Below are positions 7,709-14,423 of a DNA stretch of 32,131 bases, piece by piece (positions within the stretch are counted from its first letter, which is position 1; every line of letters begins with the position of its first letter). Below the pieces are notes generated by a model. It was not told the origin of the DNA and did no database searches. It saw nothing but the letters and a program-made list of their open reading frames with translations. The position numbers were made by a program, and so were the translations under genes. The DNA is from Candidatus Syntropharchaeum sp. (GTDB lineage: Archaea > Halobacteriota > Syntropharchaeia > Syntropharchaeales > Syntropharchaeaceae): positions 1 to 32,131 of the forward strand of contig JAOQII010000018.1 of the NCBI GenBank assembly GCA_026134025.1, in the 5' to 3' direction.

Positions 7709-8505
7709 AGACAACAGTCGTTGATAAAGTTGTTTCATACTCAAATTCAAGGTTCTTTCCATGGAATATTCTTCTTGAACCGCTTGAACTCAACGCGATT
7801 GAGCATTACATGCCACTCGCGATACAGGCAGCATGGATGAAGGGCAGCTACAAGGATATGGACAGGATCCAGCATCTGATAGGTGAGGATGTGAAGATGG
7901 TGGTGAATGACTATCTCCTCTCTCCATACAGCAGGGAAGCAGAGGAGATACATCGTGAGTTTGCAGCTGACTACCCGTTCGCATACACACAGGCACTCAT
8001 CTTTACGCGGCTTTTTGATACATCTCGTGATCTAAGGCTTCGTGACATCATCGATATCGCGAGAATCGCAGAATTGATAGGTGTTGACATATCCTCGTTC
8101 AATCGACGCGAAGAGCAGATAAAAGAGCTTATATCGGTCTATAAGAAGCGGATGAAAAAACCGAGATCGTTCACAAAGCGTATCATTGATCAGAAGGTTG
8201 TATCTGCAGATGGCGAGATCATCGGGGTTGTCAGGGATATAGTGTTTGATCTTAATACAGGAGATCTCATTGAGCTTTTAGTTGCACCGAGAAAGGGCGC
8301 TGACCAATCGATCTTCAAGGATATCTATGAGAAAAAAGATTATGAGGGGTTAATACAGAAAACGATTCGAGGACTTTTCACATTCTTCAGGGGGCTTTCT
8401 GGGACGGGAGATGCTACAATGGAATATGAAACGTATCTTGCAGGAATCTCAATAGAGAATGTCCATGTTAGCCTCTACAATGACTATGTGGTCTTTAATC
8501 GCTGA
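7696..8505 (+). CDS. Uncharacterised protein with C-terminal PRC-barrel domain
   Basis: 269 aa. The N-terminal ~155 residues form a helical domain I cannot assign (NAIEHYMPLAIQAAWMKGSY; RLFDTSRDLRLRDIIDIARI). From about residue 160 to the end is a PRC-barrel (SFTKRIIDQKVVSADGEIIG, VVRDIVFDLNTGDLIELLVAP, then ENVHVSLYNDYVVFN), split by a lysine-rich insert. PRC-barrels occur in RimM, photosynthetic reaction centre H subunit and archaeal proteins including haloarchaeal cell-division proteins, usually as binding modules. The ATG lies inside the upstream gene with GGTGG before it, and the overlap implies coupling. The gene ends 13 nt from the convergent rfcS stop. Function is unknown; RNA processing, division or membrane scaffolding are all open. 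Confidence 0.82.
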   Translation: MEAVKTTVVDKVVSYSNSRFFPWNILLEPLELNAIEHYMPLAIQAAWMKGSYKDMDRIQHLIGEDVKMVVNDYLLSPYSREAEEIHREFAADYPFAYTQALIFTRLFDTSRDLRLRDIIDIARIAELIGVDISSFNRREEQIKELISVYKKRMKKPRSFTKRIIDQKVVSADGEIIGVVRDIVFDLNTGDLIELLVAPRKGADQSIFKDIYEKKDYEGLIQKTIRGLFTFFRGLSGTGDATMEYETYLAGISIENVHVSLYNDYVVFNR

Positions 8506-8518
8506 ACTTAGGGACAGA

Positions 8519-9469
8519 TCATTTTCCTCTCAAACTCACATAAGCTATCAACGCCTCCATCTGAAGTCGCTCATTCGCACCCTCTGATATCCTGAAGTCC
8601 GCCTCACCGATTCGTTCCATAAGTTCAATCTTCATCCGATCAGAGACTGGGATATCGAATATCCTTCTTGCAAGAATATCAAGGATCTCCCCTGATGCAA
8701 CCCCTCTATCGATCGCCTCATCCAGCTTCGTTCGTGCACCCTCAAAATCGCCGTCAAGGCAGAGGTTGATGAGGCTAATAACCTCCCTCGATGAGACCGT
8801 GGCGGTGACATCATAGATCATCTCCCGCTCGATCACTTTATCAAGGGCTGCTGCAGATTGTAGTGCGTTTATTGCCCGCCGCATATCACCGCGAGCAACC
8901 TCAGATATAGCTTCTATTCCTTCATCGCTGATCATGATACCCTCTTTTTCTGAGATCCATCTCACCCGCTTGCTAATGTCCCCATGTTCGAGTGGCTTAA
9001 AGCGGAAGATCGCACATCTCGACTGTATCGGTTCAATGATCTTTGAGGAGTAGTTACAGCTCAATATGAACCTGCAGGTTGAAGAATACTGCTCCATTGT
9101 CCGCCGAAGGGCTGATTGTGCCGCATCTGTCAGCGAGTCGGACTCATCGAGGAATATGATCTTGAAATCTGCTCCGCCACGTGGAGCGAGTCTTGCAAAT
9201 GTCTTTATCTTCGTTCTAACAGTATCTATCCCCCGTTCATCCGATGCATTAAGCTCGATGAAATTTTCATGCCAGCGTTCTCCGAAAAGTTCTCTTGTGA
9301 GTGCAATCGCAGCAGCAGTCTTTCCAACCCCTGGGGGACCTGAAAATAGAAGATGCGGGAGTTTCTCATGCTCAACATAGGATTTGAGCCTTGAGGTAAC
9401 GCTCTCCTGCCCGATTATCTCATCAAGACGCCTGGGTCTGTATTTCTCGATCCAGATCTCTTCCTTCAT
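8519..9469 (-). CDS. rfcS: Replication factor C small subunit
   Basis: AAA+ subunit of the clamp loader that opens and loads PCNA at primer-template junctions. The 316 residues are the usual length for archaeal RfcS without an intein. The conserved RFC box is IEKYRPRRLDEIIGQ at 7-21. Walker A is SGPPGVGKT at 43-51. Walker B is LDESD at 107-111 (Ser where DEAD is more common). The SRC arginine-finger motif is at 150-152, and sensor 2 sits in the GDMRRAINALQ block. The C-terminal collar domain is complete. It is the last gene of a seven-gene minus-strand operon, starting 17 nt after the KH-domain gene. The large subunit gene rfcL is not in the window. Confidence 0.95.
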   Translation of the reverse strand: MKEEIWIEKYRPRRLDEIIGQESVTSRLKSYVEHEKLPHLLFSGPPGVGKTAAAIALTRELFGERWHENFIELNASDERGIDTVRTKIKTFARLAPRGGADFKIIFLDESDSLTDAAQSALRRTMEQYSSTCRFILSCNYSSKIIEPIQSRCAIFRFKPLEHGDISKRVRWISEKEGIMISDEGIEAISEVARGDMRRAINALQSAAALDKVIEREMIYDVTATVSSREVISLINLCLDGDFEGARTKLDEAIDRGVASGEILDILARRIFDIPVSDRMKIELMERIGEADFRISEGANERLQMEALIAYVSLRGK

Positions 9470-9486
9470 AGGCGCTTTTAAACTCC

Positions 9487-10020
9487 CTAAAGTTCCATCT
9501 TAGACTTCTCTTCAAGTCGCTTCTTCTCAAGATATGAATAGACGTTTCCATGAGGCGCACCATCGATGAGCATATCTATCGCACCCTCAACGAGCTTTAC
9601 CTTCTCAGGGTAGCCGATTACAGCGACTGTCTCCCCATAAACCGAGATCTTTGACTCTGTCAACTCCTCCATAAGTTCCCTGGTTGATCCATCTTTCCCG
9701 ATTATTCTTCCCTTTATCCTTGCAAGTTCTTTGGGAGATCCACTCAAATGCGAGAGGTCGATGATCGTGAAGATCAACTCATCATCCTCAAGGATTTTTG
9801 ATGCGTTCTGTGGTGAGAAGCCGTGAGAGATTGCTTTTACGATATCGCTTGCTCTCAAGGCTTTGAATGGTTCACCCTTTGATTCCAGTCTGACACTCCC
9901 ATTCTCACTATCGATCTCGAGTTCAACCTCACAGTTTTCTTCTATAAATTCCTTTACGCTCCCGTTGACACCTATCAATGACCCGATTCTATCTGGCGGT
10001 ATTCTTATATGTTCAATCAT
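9487..10020 (-). CDS. KH-domain RNA-binding protein, archaeal Dim2/Pno1-like
   Basis: 177 aa with two KH domains. KH1 (about 5-70) contains IGSLIGVNGSVKEFIEE, and KH2 (about 85-160) contains IKGRIIGKDGSTRELMEE with an intact GxxG-type loop. This is the architecture of archaeal Dim2 (eukaryotic Pno1/Krr1 group), which binds the 3' end of 16S rRNA and assists small-subunit maturation; archaeal Dim2 also associates with initiation factor aIF2-alpha. The ATG at 10020 has GGGGTGA 4 nt upstream and follows the sirtuin stop by 4 nt. An upstream ATG at 10044 would overlap the sirtuin and lacks support. The C-terminal tail is charged (LEKKRLEEKSKMEL). Confidence 0.88.
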   Translation of the reverse strand: MIEHIRIPPDRIGSLIGVNGSVKEFIEENCEVELEIDSENGSVRLESKGEPFKALRASDIVKAISHGFSPQNASKILEDDELIFTIIDLSHLSGSPKELARIKGRIIGKDGSTRELMEELTESKISVYGETVAVIGYPEKVKLVEGAIDMLIDGAPHGNVYSYLEKKRLEEKSKMEL

Positions 10021-10024
10021 AGGT

Positions 10025-10777
10025 TCACCCCACTTTCTCCTCAACTTTTCTCAGAATATCACTCAATACCCTTGCTGATCTTCCCTTGATGAATATATCT
10101 GCGATATAGGTGAGCGCAGACTCCTCTGGATTTATCTCAATGATCTTTGCCCCATTCTCCGCTGCGATCAATGGCATACTTGCAGCAGGTTGTACCAGGG
10201 CTGTTGTTCCGATCACAAGCATGAGGTCACACGTCTCTGCTGCTTTGCGAGATTCTACAAGTTCATCAAATGGTATCGCCTCCCCGAATAGTACGGCATC
10301 GGGTCGAAGTACACCATTACACGCACATAGCGGCGGAATCTCATCGAGCGAGATCTCTGAGGCGAGGTATTTCTTACCACACTCCATGCAGCTCAAATTT
10401 AGTGTATTTCCATGAAATTCGATGACGTGCTTACTTCCGGCATCCTGATGAAGGTTGTCGACGTTCTGCGTGATGATTACAGAAAGAAGCCCCATATCTT
10501 CGAGTTTTGCCAGAGCAACGTGCGCCGGGTTTGGTTCTCCCTTACGTATCGTCTCGATCATCTCCTTGAAGAGTATCCACGCCCTTTCGGGATTGCTTCT
10601 CAATTTTGCGATATGTGCGTACTCCTCCGGGTCGTATTTCTCCCAGAGTCCACCTGCTCCTCTGAATGTGGCTATACCACTCTCAACAGATATGCCAGCA
10701 CCCGTAAGCGCCACGGTATTCTTCGAATTTAAAATCTCAGAAGCTGCCCTTTCGATCAGTTCATCATACGTTGACAT
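10025..10777 (-). CDS. cobB: NAD-dependent protein deacylase, Sir2 family
   Basis: Removes acyl groups from lysines using NAD+. The Rossmann NAD-binding motifs GAGISVESGIATFRG and TQNVDNLHQDAG are intact. The catalytic His is in IEFHGN. The zinc module has CxxC (CMECG) and a second pair spaced CxC (PPLCACNG) instead of the common CxxC, which should still allow four-Cys binding. The C-terminal GTTALVQPAAS block is typical. About 250 aa, the usual length. I use the ATG at 10777 (GGGAG upstream) instead of the in-frame GTG at 10789. It overlaps the preceding COG2122 gene by 14 nt. Possible substrates include chromatin protein Alba or acetyl-CoA synthetase, but context points to neither. Confidence 0.92.
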   Translation of the reverse strand: MSTYDELIERAASEILNSKNTVALTGAGISVESGIATFRGAGGLWEKYDPEEYAHIAKLRSNPERAWILFKEMIETIRKGEPNPAHVALAKLEDMGLLSVIITQNVDNLHQDAGSKHVIEFHGNTLNLSCMECGKKYLASEISLDEIPPLCACNGVLRPDAVLFGEAIPFDELVESRKAAETCDLMLVIGTTALVQPAASMPLIAAENGAKIIEINPEESALTYIADIFIKGRSARVLSDILRKVEEKVG

Positions 10778-11495
10778 ACTCTCTCCCACACGTTATCAAT
10801 TCTGGATCTACGTCTGCCCTGACAAGCACGGGAAGCTTGCCCCATAAAGCAAGTCTATCCTGATGTATAATAAGTGCACCATCGATCCCACTAATATCTT
10901 TTACCACTGAGAAAGCTTCCTCTATATCACACTCTAACCGCACGGCATTCCCGAGAACAGTCGCGGCAGCATCTGCAAGCGAGACGTCACGTGAAACAAC
11001 ACACGCAGCATCAGCCACGCCAAAGCTTATAGAGGGTCCAACGGTAGCCGATGAGGTGCAGATTCCAAGTAGGGGTGTTGGTTCAATCTCAAATGCGAGG
11101 TCACGGATCACAGATCCTCCCGCATAGATCCCGACTTTTATAACTCGATCAGCCGTTAATGCGATATCTCCGCCGTTATCAACCACGGCGTAAGATGCAC
11201 CTTCTTCAATCATCGCAGCACGTGCAAGCTCTGCGATCGTACCAGCAACCGCGGCCATCGGACCACATCCGACCTTTCTCGATGCTTCAACCATTTTCTC
11301 AACGATCAGAGGCGGATCATCAATCTCTACACGGTAAGGCTCAAGTGTCGTCATAAAGAAGGGATCTTTTATGATAAAAGATTCAAGCTCCTGTCTGTGA
11401 TGCCGAATCGCAGAGATTGCAGCCTCGATTTCAGACTCATGCGCTGCAATTATCGTTACGATCGTCTCCCTGAGCTGGAAGTGCCTCCTTATCAT
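10764..11495 (-). CDS. UPF0280 / COG2122 ApbE-like protein, homocysteine biosynthesis factor
   Basis: 243 aa of the UPF0280 family, distantly related to the FAD-binding ApbE/thiamine-biosynthesis lipoprotein fold. Typical blocks are GPMAAVAGTIAELA, YAVVDNGGDIAL and GICTSSATVGPSISFG. Comparative genomics in methanogens links this family to the DUF39 and NIL-ferredoxin proteins that make homocysteine from aspartate semialdehyde and sulfide. Here all three genes are consecutive, which supports that role. The exact reaction of this member is not settled; a redox or sulfur-transfer accessory function is likely. The start overlaps the NIL-ferredoxin stop by 4 nt (ATGA), and the end overlaps the sirtuin by 14 nt, so translation is coupled on both sides. 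Confidence 0.85.
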   Translation of the reverse strand: MIRRHFQLRETIVTIIAAHESEIEAAISAIRHHRQELESFIIKDPFFMTTLEPYRVEIDDPPLIVEKMVEASRKVGCGPMAAVAGTIAELARAAMIEEGASYAVVDNGGDIALTADRVIKVGIYAGGSVIRDLAFEIEPTPLLGICTSSATVGPSISFGVADAACVVSRDVSLADAAATVLGNAVRLECDIEEAFSVVKDISGIDGALIIHQDRLALWGKLPVLVRADVDPELITCGREYVNV

Positions 11496-11887
11496 ACCTC
11501 ACCCTCTGAAAGTGCCAGCGCAGATGTTGGGCAGACCGCTACACATACACCGCACTGGATACACCTCTCAGCTTCCAATGAGATAGACCAGTCCTCTTCG
11601 ATCGTAAAGACGCCTATGGGGCAGATCAACGTGCAGATTCCACACGCAATACACCGCGCATCATCTCTGAAGATCGGTTGGTGTAAGAGCGAGATCTTAA
11701 GACCTTTATCCCTGAAGAGACGGACGACCCTGTTGTATTTATCCTCAGGGACATCTACGACCATCTCGCCACTCACAGCACCGATGTCTGCTCGATTTAT
11801 GTTAATTTTAGCCCCTGTCTCAAGGATTATCTCAGCAATCAGCGGCTCCTGGATGATCGATGGTGTGTACACAAGCCGTATTTTCAT
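11492..11887 (-). CDS. NIL-domain ferredoxin, homocysteine biosynthesis (MA1822-like)
   Basis: 131 aa. An N-terminal NIL (ACT-like) domain (about 1-75) is followed by two [4Fe-4S] motifs, CIACGICTLICP and CIQCGVCVAVCP. Proteins of this make-up act with the DUF39-CBS enzyme in reductive sulfur transfer to aspartate semialdehyde; the M. acetivorans homologue MA1822 was shown genetically to matter for growth on sulfide as homocysteine source. The ATG at 11887 (MKIRLVYTPS) is preferred over an upstream in-frame start at 11905 because it sits after GGGCGGTAAG and just beyond the DUF39 stop. The gene ends in a 4-nt overlap with the COG2122 gene. Confidence 0.9.
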   Translation of the reverse strand: MKIRLVYTPSIIQEPLIAEIILETGAKININRADIGAVSGEMVVDVPEDKYNRVVRLFRDKGLKISLLHQPIFRDDARCIACGICTLICPIGVFTIEEDWSISLEAERCIQCGVCVAVCPTSALALSEGEV

Positions 11888-11888
11888 C

Positions 11889-13388
11889 TTACCGCCCCCT
11901 CCCAATCAGTCGGCTTATCATATCACCAGTTATGATCCCGATCACACGATTTTCTGAATTAACGATCGGCAGGGCTGAGATATTGTACTTCTCAATCTTC
12001 CTTGCTGCAAGCTCGACCGGCTCATCGAGATCTGCTGTAAGTACTTTTCTGGTCATAATTTCACCTGCCAACGCCTCTCTCCCCTGAGCGACCATCTTGG
12101 CGATATCCCATGCCGTCAGCATCCCAACAAGCTTACCCTCATTCGATACAACAGGAACATGTGTGATCTGTCCATCAACCATCGTTTTTGCAACCTGCTG
12201 GACGTTGTAGTCTTCCTTGACCGTGATAACGTCCTGTACCATCACGTCCATCACAAGTGGGTGTTCTTTCGTCTCCCGCATCGGGTTCTGTACCATGGTA
12301 GTTGAAAGTGGTTTCACAGACTCTGATAGGAAGAACTCACCACGTTTGATCTGATCTGAAAGCGTATCTGCAACCTTCTTTGCCAGCGAATAACTTGATA
12401 GTGGGTAGGTCTTGATCACCCTCCCCTCAACCTCGATCTCACCTGACTTGAGGTCGCTGTACGAGACTTTTGCAAGTACAGGACGATCTCTTCTCTGTAT
12501 GCCATAGTCGAGGAGATCTGTTAAGAGATCTTCATCCCTGACACCGGTATTTTCTGCAATTTTTTCATTCAGGATCGGGATTGGAACGCCTATACCGATA
12601 TAGAGCGTTGGACCGTAGTTTTTGAAGCTTGCGCCTCGCAGAAACTCGGGGTTCATCCCTTTCATATCGCCGGTTACCATCAACGTGGAGAAGTGACCTC
12701 TGGGGTTGTGCTGGGTACCCTCCCCTATTATGTAACCTTCTCCTCCGCATAGAAAGATCCTGGTTCCGATCCCGATCGTATCAAAGTTTGGATCGTTTGG
12801 TATCGGAGATAGCTCACCGGCGCCAGAGTAGGTTGCGTTCTGAAAGTTCGGGAAGAGTGGCCCCATATAAGTATCAAGCATACGCTCTGTGCTGTTTGTT
12901 GCGACTGCGTAACGCTGGTAGGCGTTTCTCGGGTTGAGCATGATAGCCTGATTTAGATCATCGATCTGTATCGTGGTCTCAAGCTCCTTTCTCGGATAGC
13001 AATCAGTCCCAGGAGATCTTGCAAACACATCGATCGGCTTTTTTGAGATTAGATCCTCGATGACGTGTCCACCGCCATACACCTCACCCCTGGATCGTGA
13101 AGCCTGTGTCGCACCAATGAATAGATCCACTGCGGCAATCCCACCATAAGCTTTCACATCGTTGAGCCAGACATCGACGAGCTTCATCGGTGGATCTGAG
13201 TGTCCGAAGTTCAAGAAAGCCCCTGATGAGCACATCGCACCGAATGTGCCTGTTGTAACAACATCGACCTCCTCAAAAGCTTTCTGTGGCCCAAGTTCAG
13301 AAACAATCTCGCTCATCCGATCTGCGGTAACAACAGCAACGCTACCGTCCTTTATCCGTTCATTGATCTCATCAATCGTCTTTTTCAT
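11889..13388 (-). CDS. L-aspartate semialdehyde sulfurtransferase (DUF39 + two CBS domains)
   Basis: 499-aa homologue of M. acetivorans MA1821, the key enzyme of the methanogen route that makes homocysteine directly from aspartate semialdehyde and sulfide. The DUF39 domain spans about 1-365. Cys53 (GAMCSSGAFLNFGH) and Cys130 (GTDCYPRKE) align in position with two cysteines reported as critical in the homologue. Two CBS repeats fill about 375-499 (VMVQDVITVKEDYNVQQVAK and IMTRKVLTADLDEPVELAARK) and may bind an adenosyl ligand such as SAM as feedback signal, which is inference. pgi lies 6 nt upstream, and the NIL-ferredoxin follows at once. The ATG at 13388 is preceded by a weak GTGATAAAGG. Confidence 0.93.
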   Translation of the reverse strand: MKKTIDEINERIKDGSVAVVTADRMSEIVSELGPQKAFEEVDVVTTGTFGAMCSSGAFLNFGHSDPPMKLVDVWLNDVKAYGGIAAVDLFIGATQASRSRGEVYGGGHVIEDLISKKPIDVFARSPGTDCYPRKELETTIQIDDLNQAIMLNPRNAYQRYAVATNSTERMLDTYMGPLFPNFQNATYSGAGELSPIPNDPNFDTIGIGTRIFLCGGEGYIIGEGTQHNPRGHFSTLMVTGDMKGMNPEFLRGASFKNYGPTLYIGIGVPIPILNEKIAENTGVRDEDLLTDLLDYGIQRRDRPVLAKVSYSDLKSGEIEVEGRVIKTYPLSSYSLAKKVADTLSDQIKRGEFFLSESVKPLSTTMVQNPMRETKEHPLVMDVMVQDVITVKEDYNVQQVAKTMVDGQITHVPVVSNEGKLVGMLTAWDIAKMVAQGREALAGEIMTRKVLTADLDEPVELAARKIEKYNISALPIVNSENRVIGIITGDMISRLIGRGR

Positions 13389-13394
13389 CCTTTA

Positions 13395-14126
13395 TCACGC
13401 CAGAATATCCTCAAAAATATCTACAAACGCTGCTGGTTTTGTAAGAAAATCGAGAGACTCAATCTCGCCTCTCACAAGTCCATACATCTCCTTTGCCTTC
13501 ACAAGCCCGAATATGGGTATATCTCTCGGCTTCAAGAACCTGATCGGTGGGAGATTATCGTATAGCTCATTTTTAACAAAACCATCCAGCGTCTCAAAGT
13601 ATGCGCCGCCGCGCTTCGCACGGATTGGATCATAGATCGATGAAAAATTTCTTGCAACCCAGTTAGCCATCTTCAGGCGCTTATTCGATGCGTTTATCGT
13701 GATGTGGCCATAACCTGGAGGGATGAGGACTTTATCCCCTGCCTCTGCCTCTACAACCACAACATCCGTGATTTGATCATTCTCAAGTCGCTGGAGAAGA
13801 TAATGTGCCTCGCCTTCAAGCACCTCATAGACCTCTGGATAGGTGATCTCTCCACTATCAATTAGAGGATGATAATGCCCTGCGGTCTTGATAAATTCTT
13901 TTCCGAGCATCCTGGGCGGGATTATCGTGATATCATACCTCAAACCCGCTTCTTTTATTATCTCCCAGTCATTCTTGCTCAGATAAAGATCCCGATACAT
14001 ATAGTAGAGATCCATGTCATCGGCATCCACCGCAAATGATTTATCGAAAAGCAGCTCTCGCATATCAGATAGTCGCCGTATAACAGGCTGGATAACCTTA
14101 TCACCAAACGTGAGTGAAAGATCCAT
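13395..14126 (-). CDS. pgi: Glucose-6-phosphate isomerase, archaeal cupin type
   Basis: Metal-dependent isomerase converting glucose 6-phosphate and fructose 6-phosphate, unrelated to the bacterial/eukaryotic PGI fold. The cupin signature is complete: GHYHP and EVYEVLEGEAHYLLQ supply His/His/Glu, and IPPGYGHITIN supplies the last His. At 243 aa it is longer than the ~190-aa Pyrococcus enzyme; the cupin core spans about 60-190, with extra N-terminal (about 1-40) and C-terminal (about 195-243) segments. It is the first gene of the seven-gene operon that continues with the homocysteine genes, sirtuin, KH protein and rfcS. A TATA-like element at 14151-14163 would place transcription start a few nt before the ATG. 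Confidence 0.9.
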   Translation of the reverse strand: MDLSLTFGDKVIQPVIRRLSDMRELLFDKSFAVDADDMDLYYMYRDLYLSKNDWEIIKEAGLRYDITIIPPRMLGKEFIKTAGHYHPLIDSGEITYPEVYEVLEGEAHYLLQRLENDQITDVVVVEAEAGDKVLIPPGYGHITINASNKRLKMANWVARNFSSIYDPIRAKRGGAYFETLDGFVKNELYDNLPPIRFLKPRDIPIFGLVKAKEMYGLVRGEIESLDFLTKPAAFVDIFEDILA

Positions 14127-14150
14127 GCTGTAAATATCGCTGCTCTACCG

Positions 14151-14163
14151 ATAAATAAGTTTT
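14151..14163 (-). promoter_or_regulatory. TATA-like element for the pgi-rfcS operon
   Basis: On the minus strand AAAACTTATTTAT lies 25-37 nt upstream of the pgi ATG at 14126, so transcripts would be nearly leaderless. The upstream stretch to 14225 is strongly AT-rich. Confidence 0.4.
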
Positions 14164-14191
14164 CATTTCTCAACCTGCAGTTAGATTAAAT

Positions 14192-14203
14192 CAAATTAAT
14201 TTG
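14192..14203. repeat. 12-bp perfect palindrome between divergent promoters
   Basis: CAAATTAATTTG reads identically on both strands. It sits between the pgi TATA element and the TATA box at 14225-14236 serving the plus-strand genes, a position suited to an operator. The AT-rich composition makes chance occurrence quite possible. Confidence 0.4.
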
Positions 14204-14223
14204 TTTTTTTTAAAGAAAATAGT

Positions 14224-14238
14224 AAACTATATATAGAG
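14224..14238 (+). promoter_or_regulatory. TATA box upstream of the mini-ORF / binding-protein gene
   Basis: ACTATATATAGAG at 14226-14238 is the best TATA match in this gap. Transcription should start near 14255-14260, almost on the ATG of the 47-codon mini-ORF (14258) and about 165 nt before the binding-protein start. The binding-protein mRNA thus has a long leader. Confidence 0.55.
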
Positions 14239-14257
14239 TGATCACCAACCTCCTTCT

Positions 14258-14401
14258 ATGATACCATTGAAACTTGATAGAACACTCAGAGAGTGCGCAG
14301 GTTCCGAGATATGGATCGATGCTATCGGGATGTGGAATGGGAGGCTGGAAGATTCCGCAATCCTTGAGAGAGATAGTTTTGTATGGGGATATGGGTCATA
14401 A
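14258..14401 (+). CDS. Possible 47-aa mini-ORF in the leader of the BtuF-PEBP gene
   Basis: An ATG-to-TAA frame of 47 codons (starts MIPLKLDRTL, ends SFVWGYGS) lies exactly where a leaderless transcript from the TATA box at 14226 would begin, and ends 22 nt before the lipoprotein start. I do not recognise the sequence; it has three Trp and no obvious domain. It could be a leaderless small protein, a leader peptide, or chance within a structured leader. The segment CCAACCTCC (14246-14254) could pair, with one mismatch, with GGAGGCTGG (14339-14347). Confidence 0.25.
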   Translation: MIPLKLDRTLRECAGSEIWIDAIGMWNGRLEDSAILERDSFVWGYGS

Positions 14402-14423
14402 TTGTATAAGTAGTGGATAAACA

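Noticed and set aside
8519-9469. Intein in rfcS (and in radA at 1646-2608), as found in some archaea
   Set aside because: Both proteins have normal length with uninterrupted Walker motifs.
10775-10789. Upstream alternative start of the sirtuin gene (GTG 10789)
   Set aside because: The ATG at 10777 has a well-placed GGGAG and fits the family N-terminus. The GTG would put the ribosome binding site after the start.
14240-14423. Cobalamin or other known riboswitch before the BtuF-like gene
   Set aside because: I cannot find the conserved core of any known riboswitch. Only a weak long-range pairing is visible.
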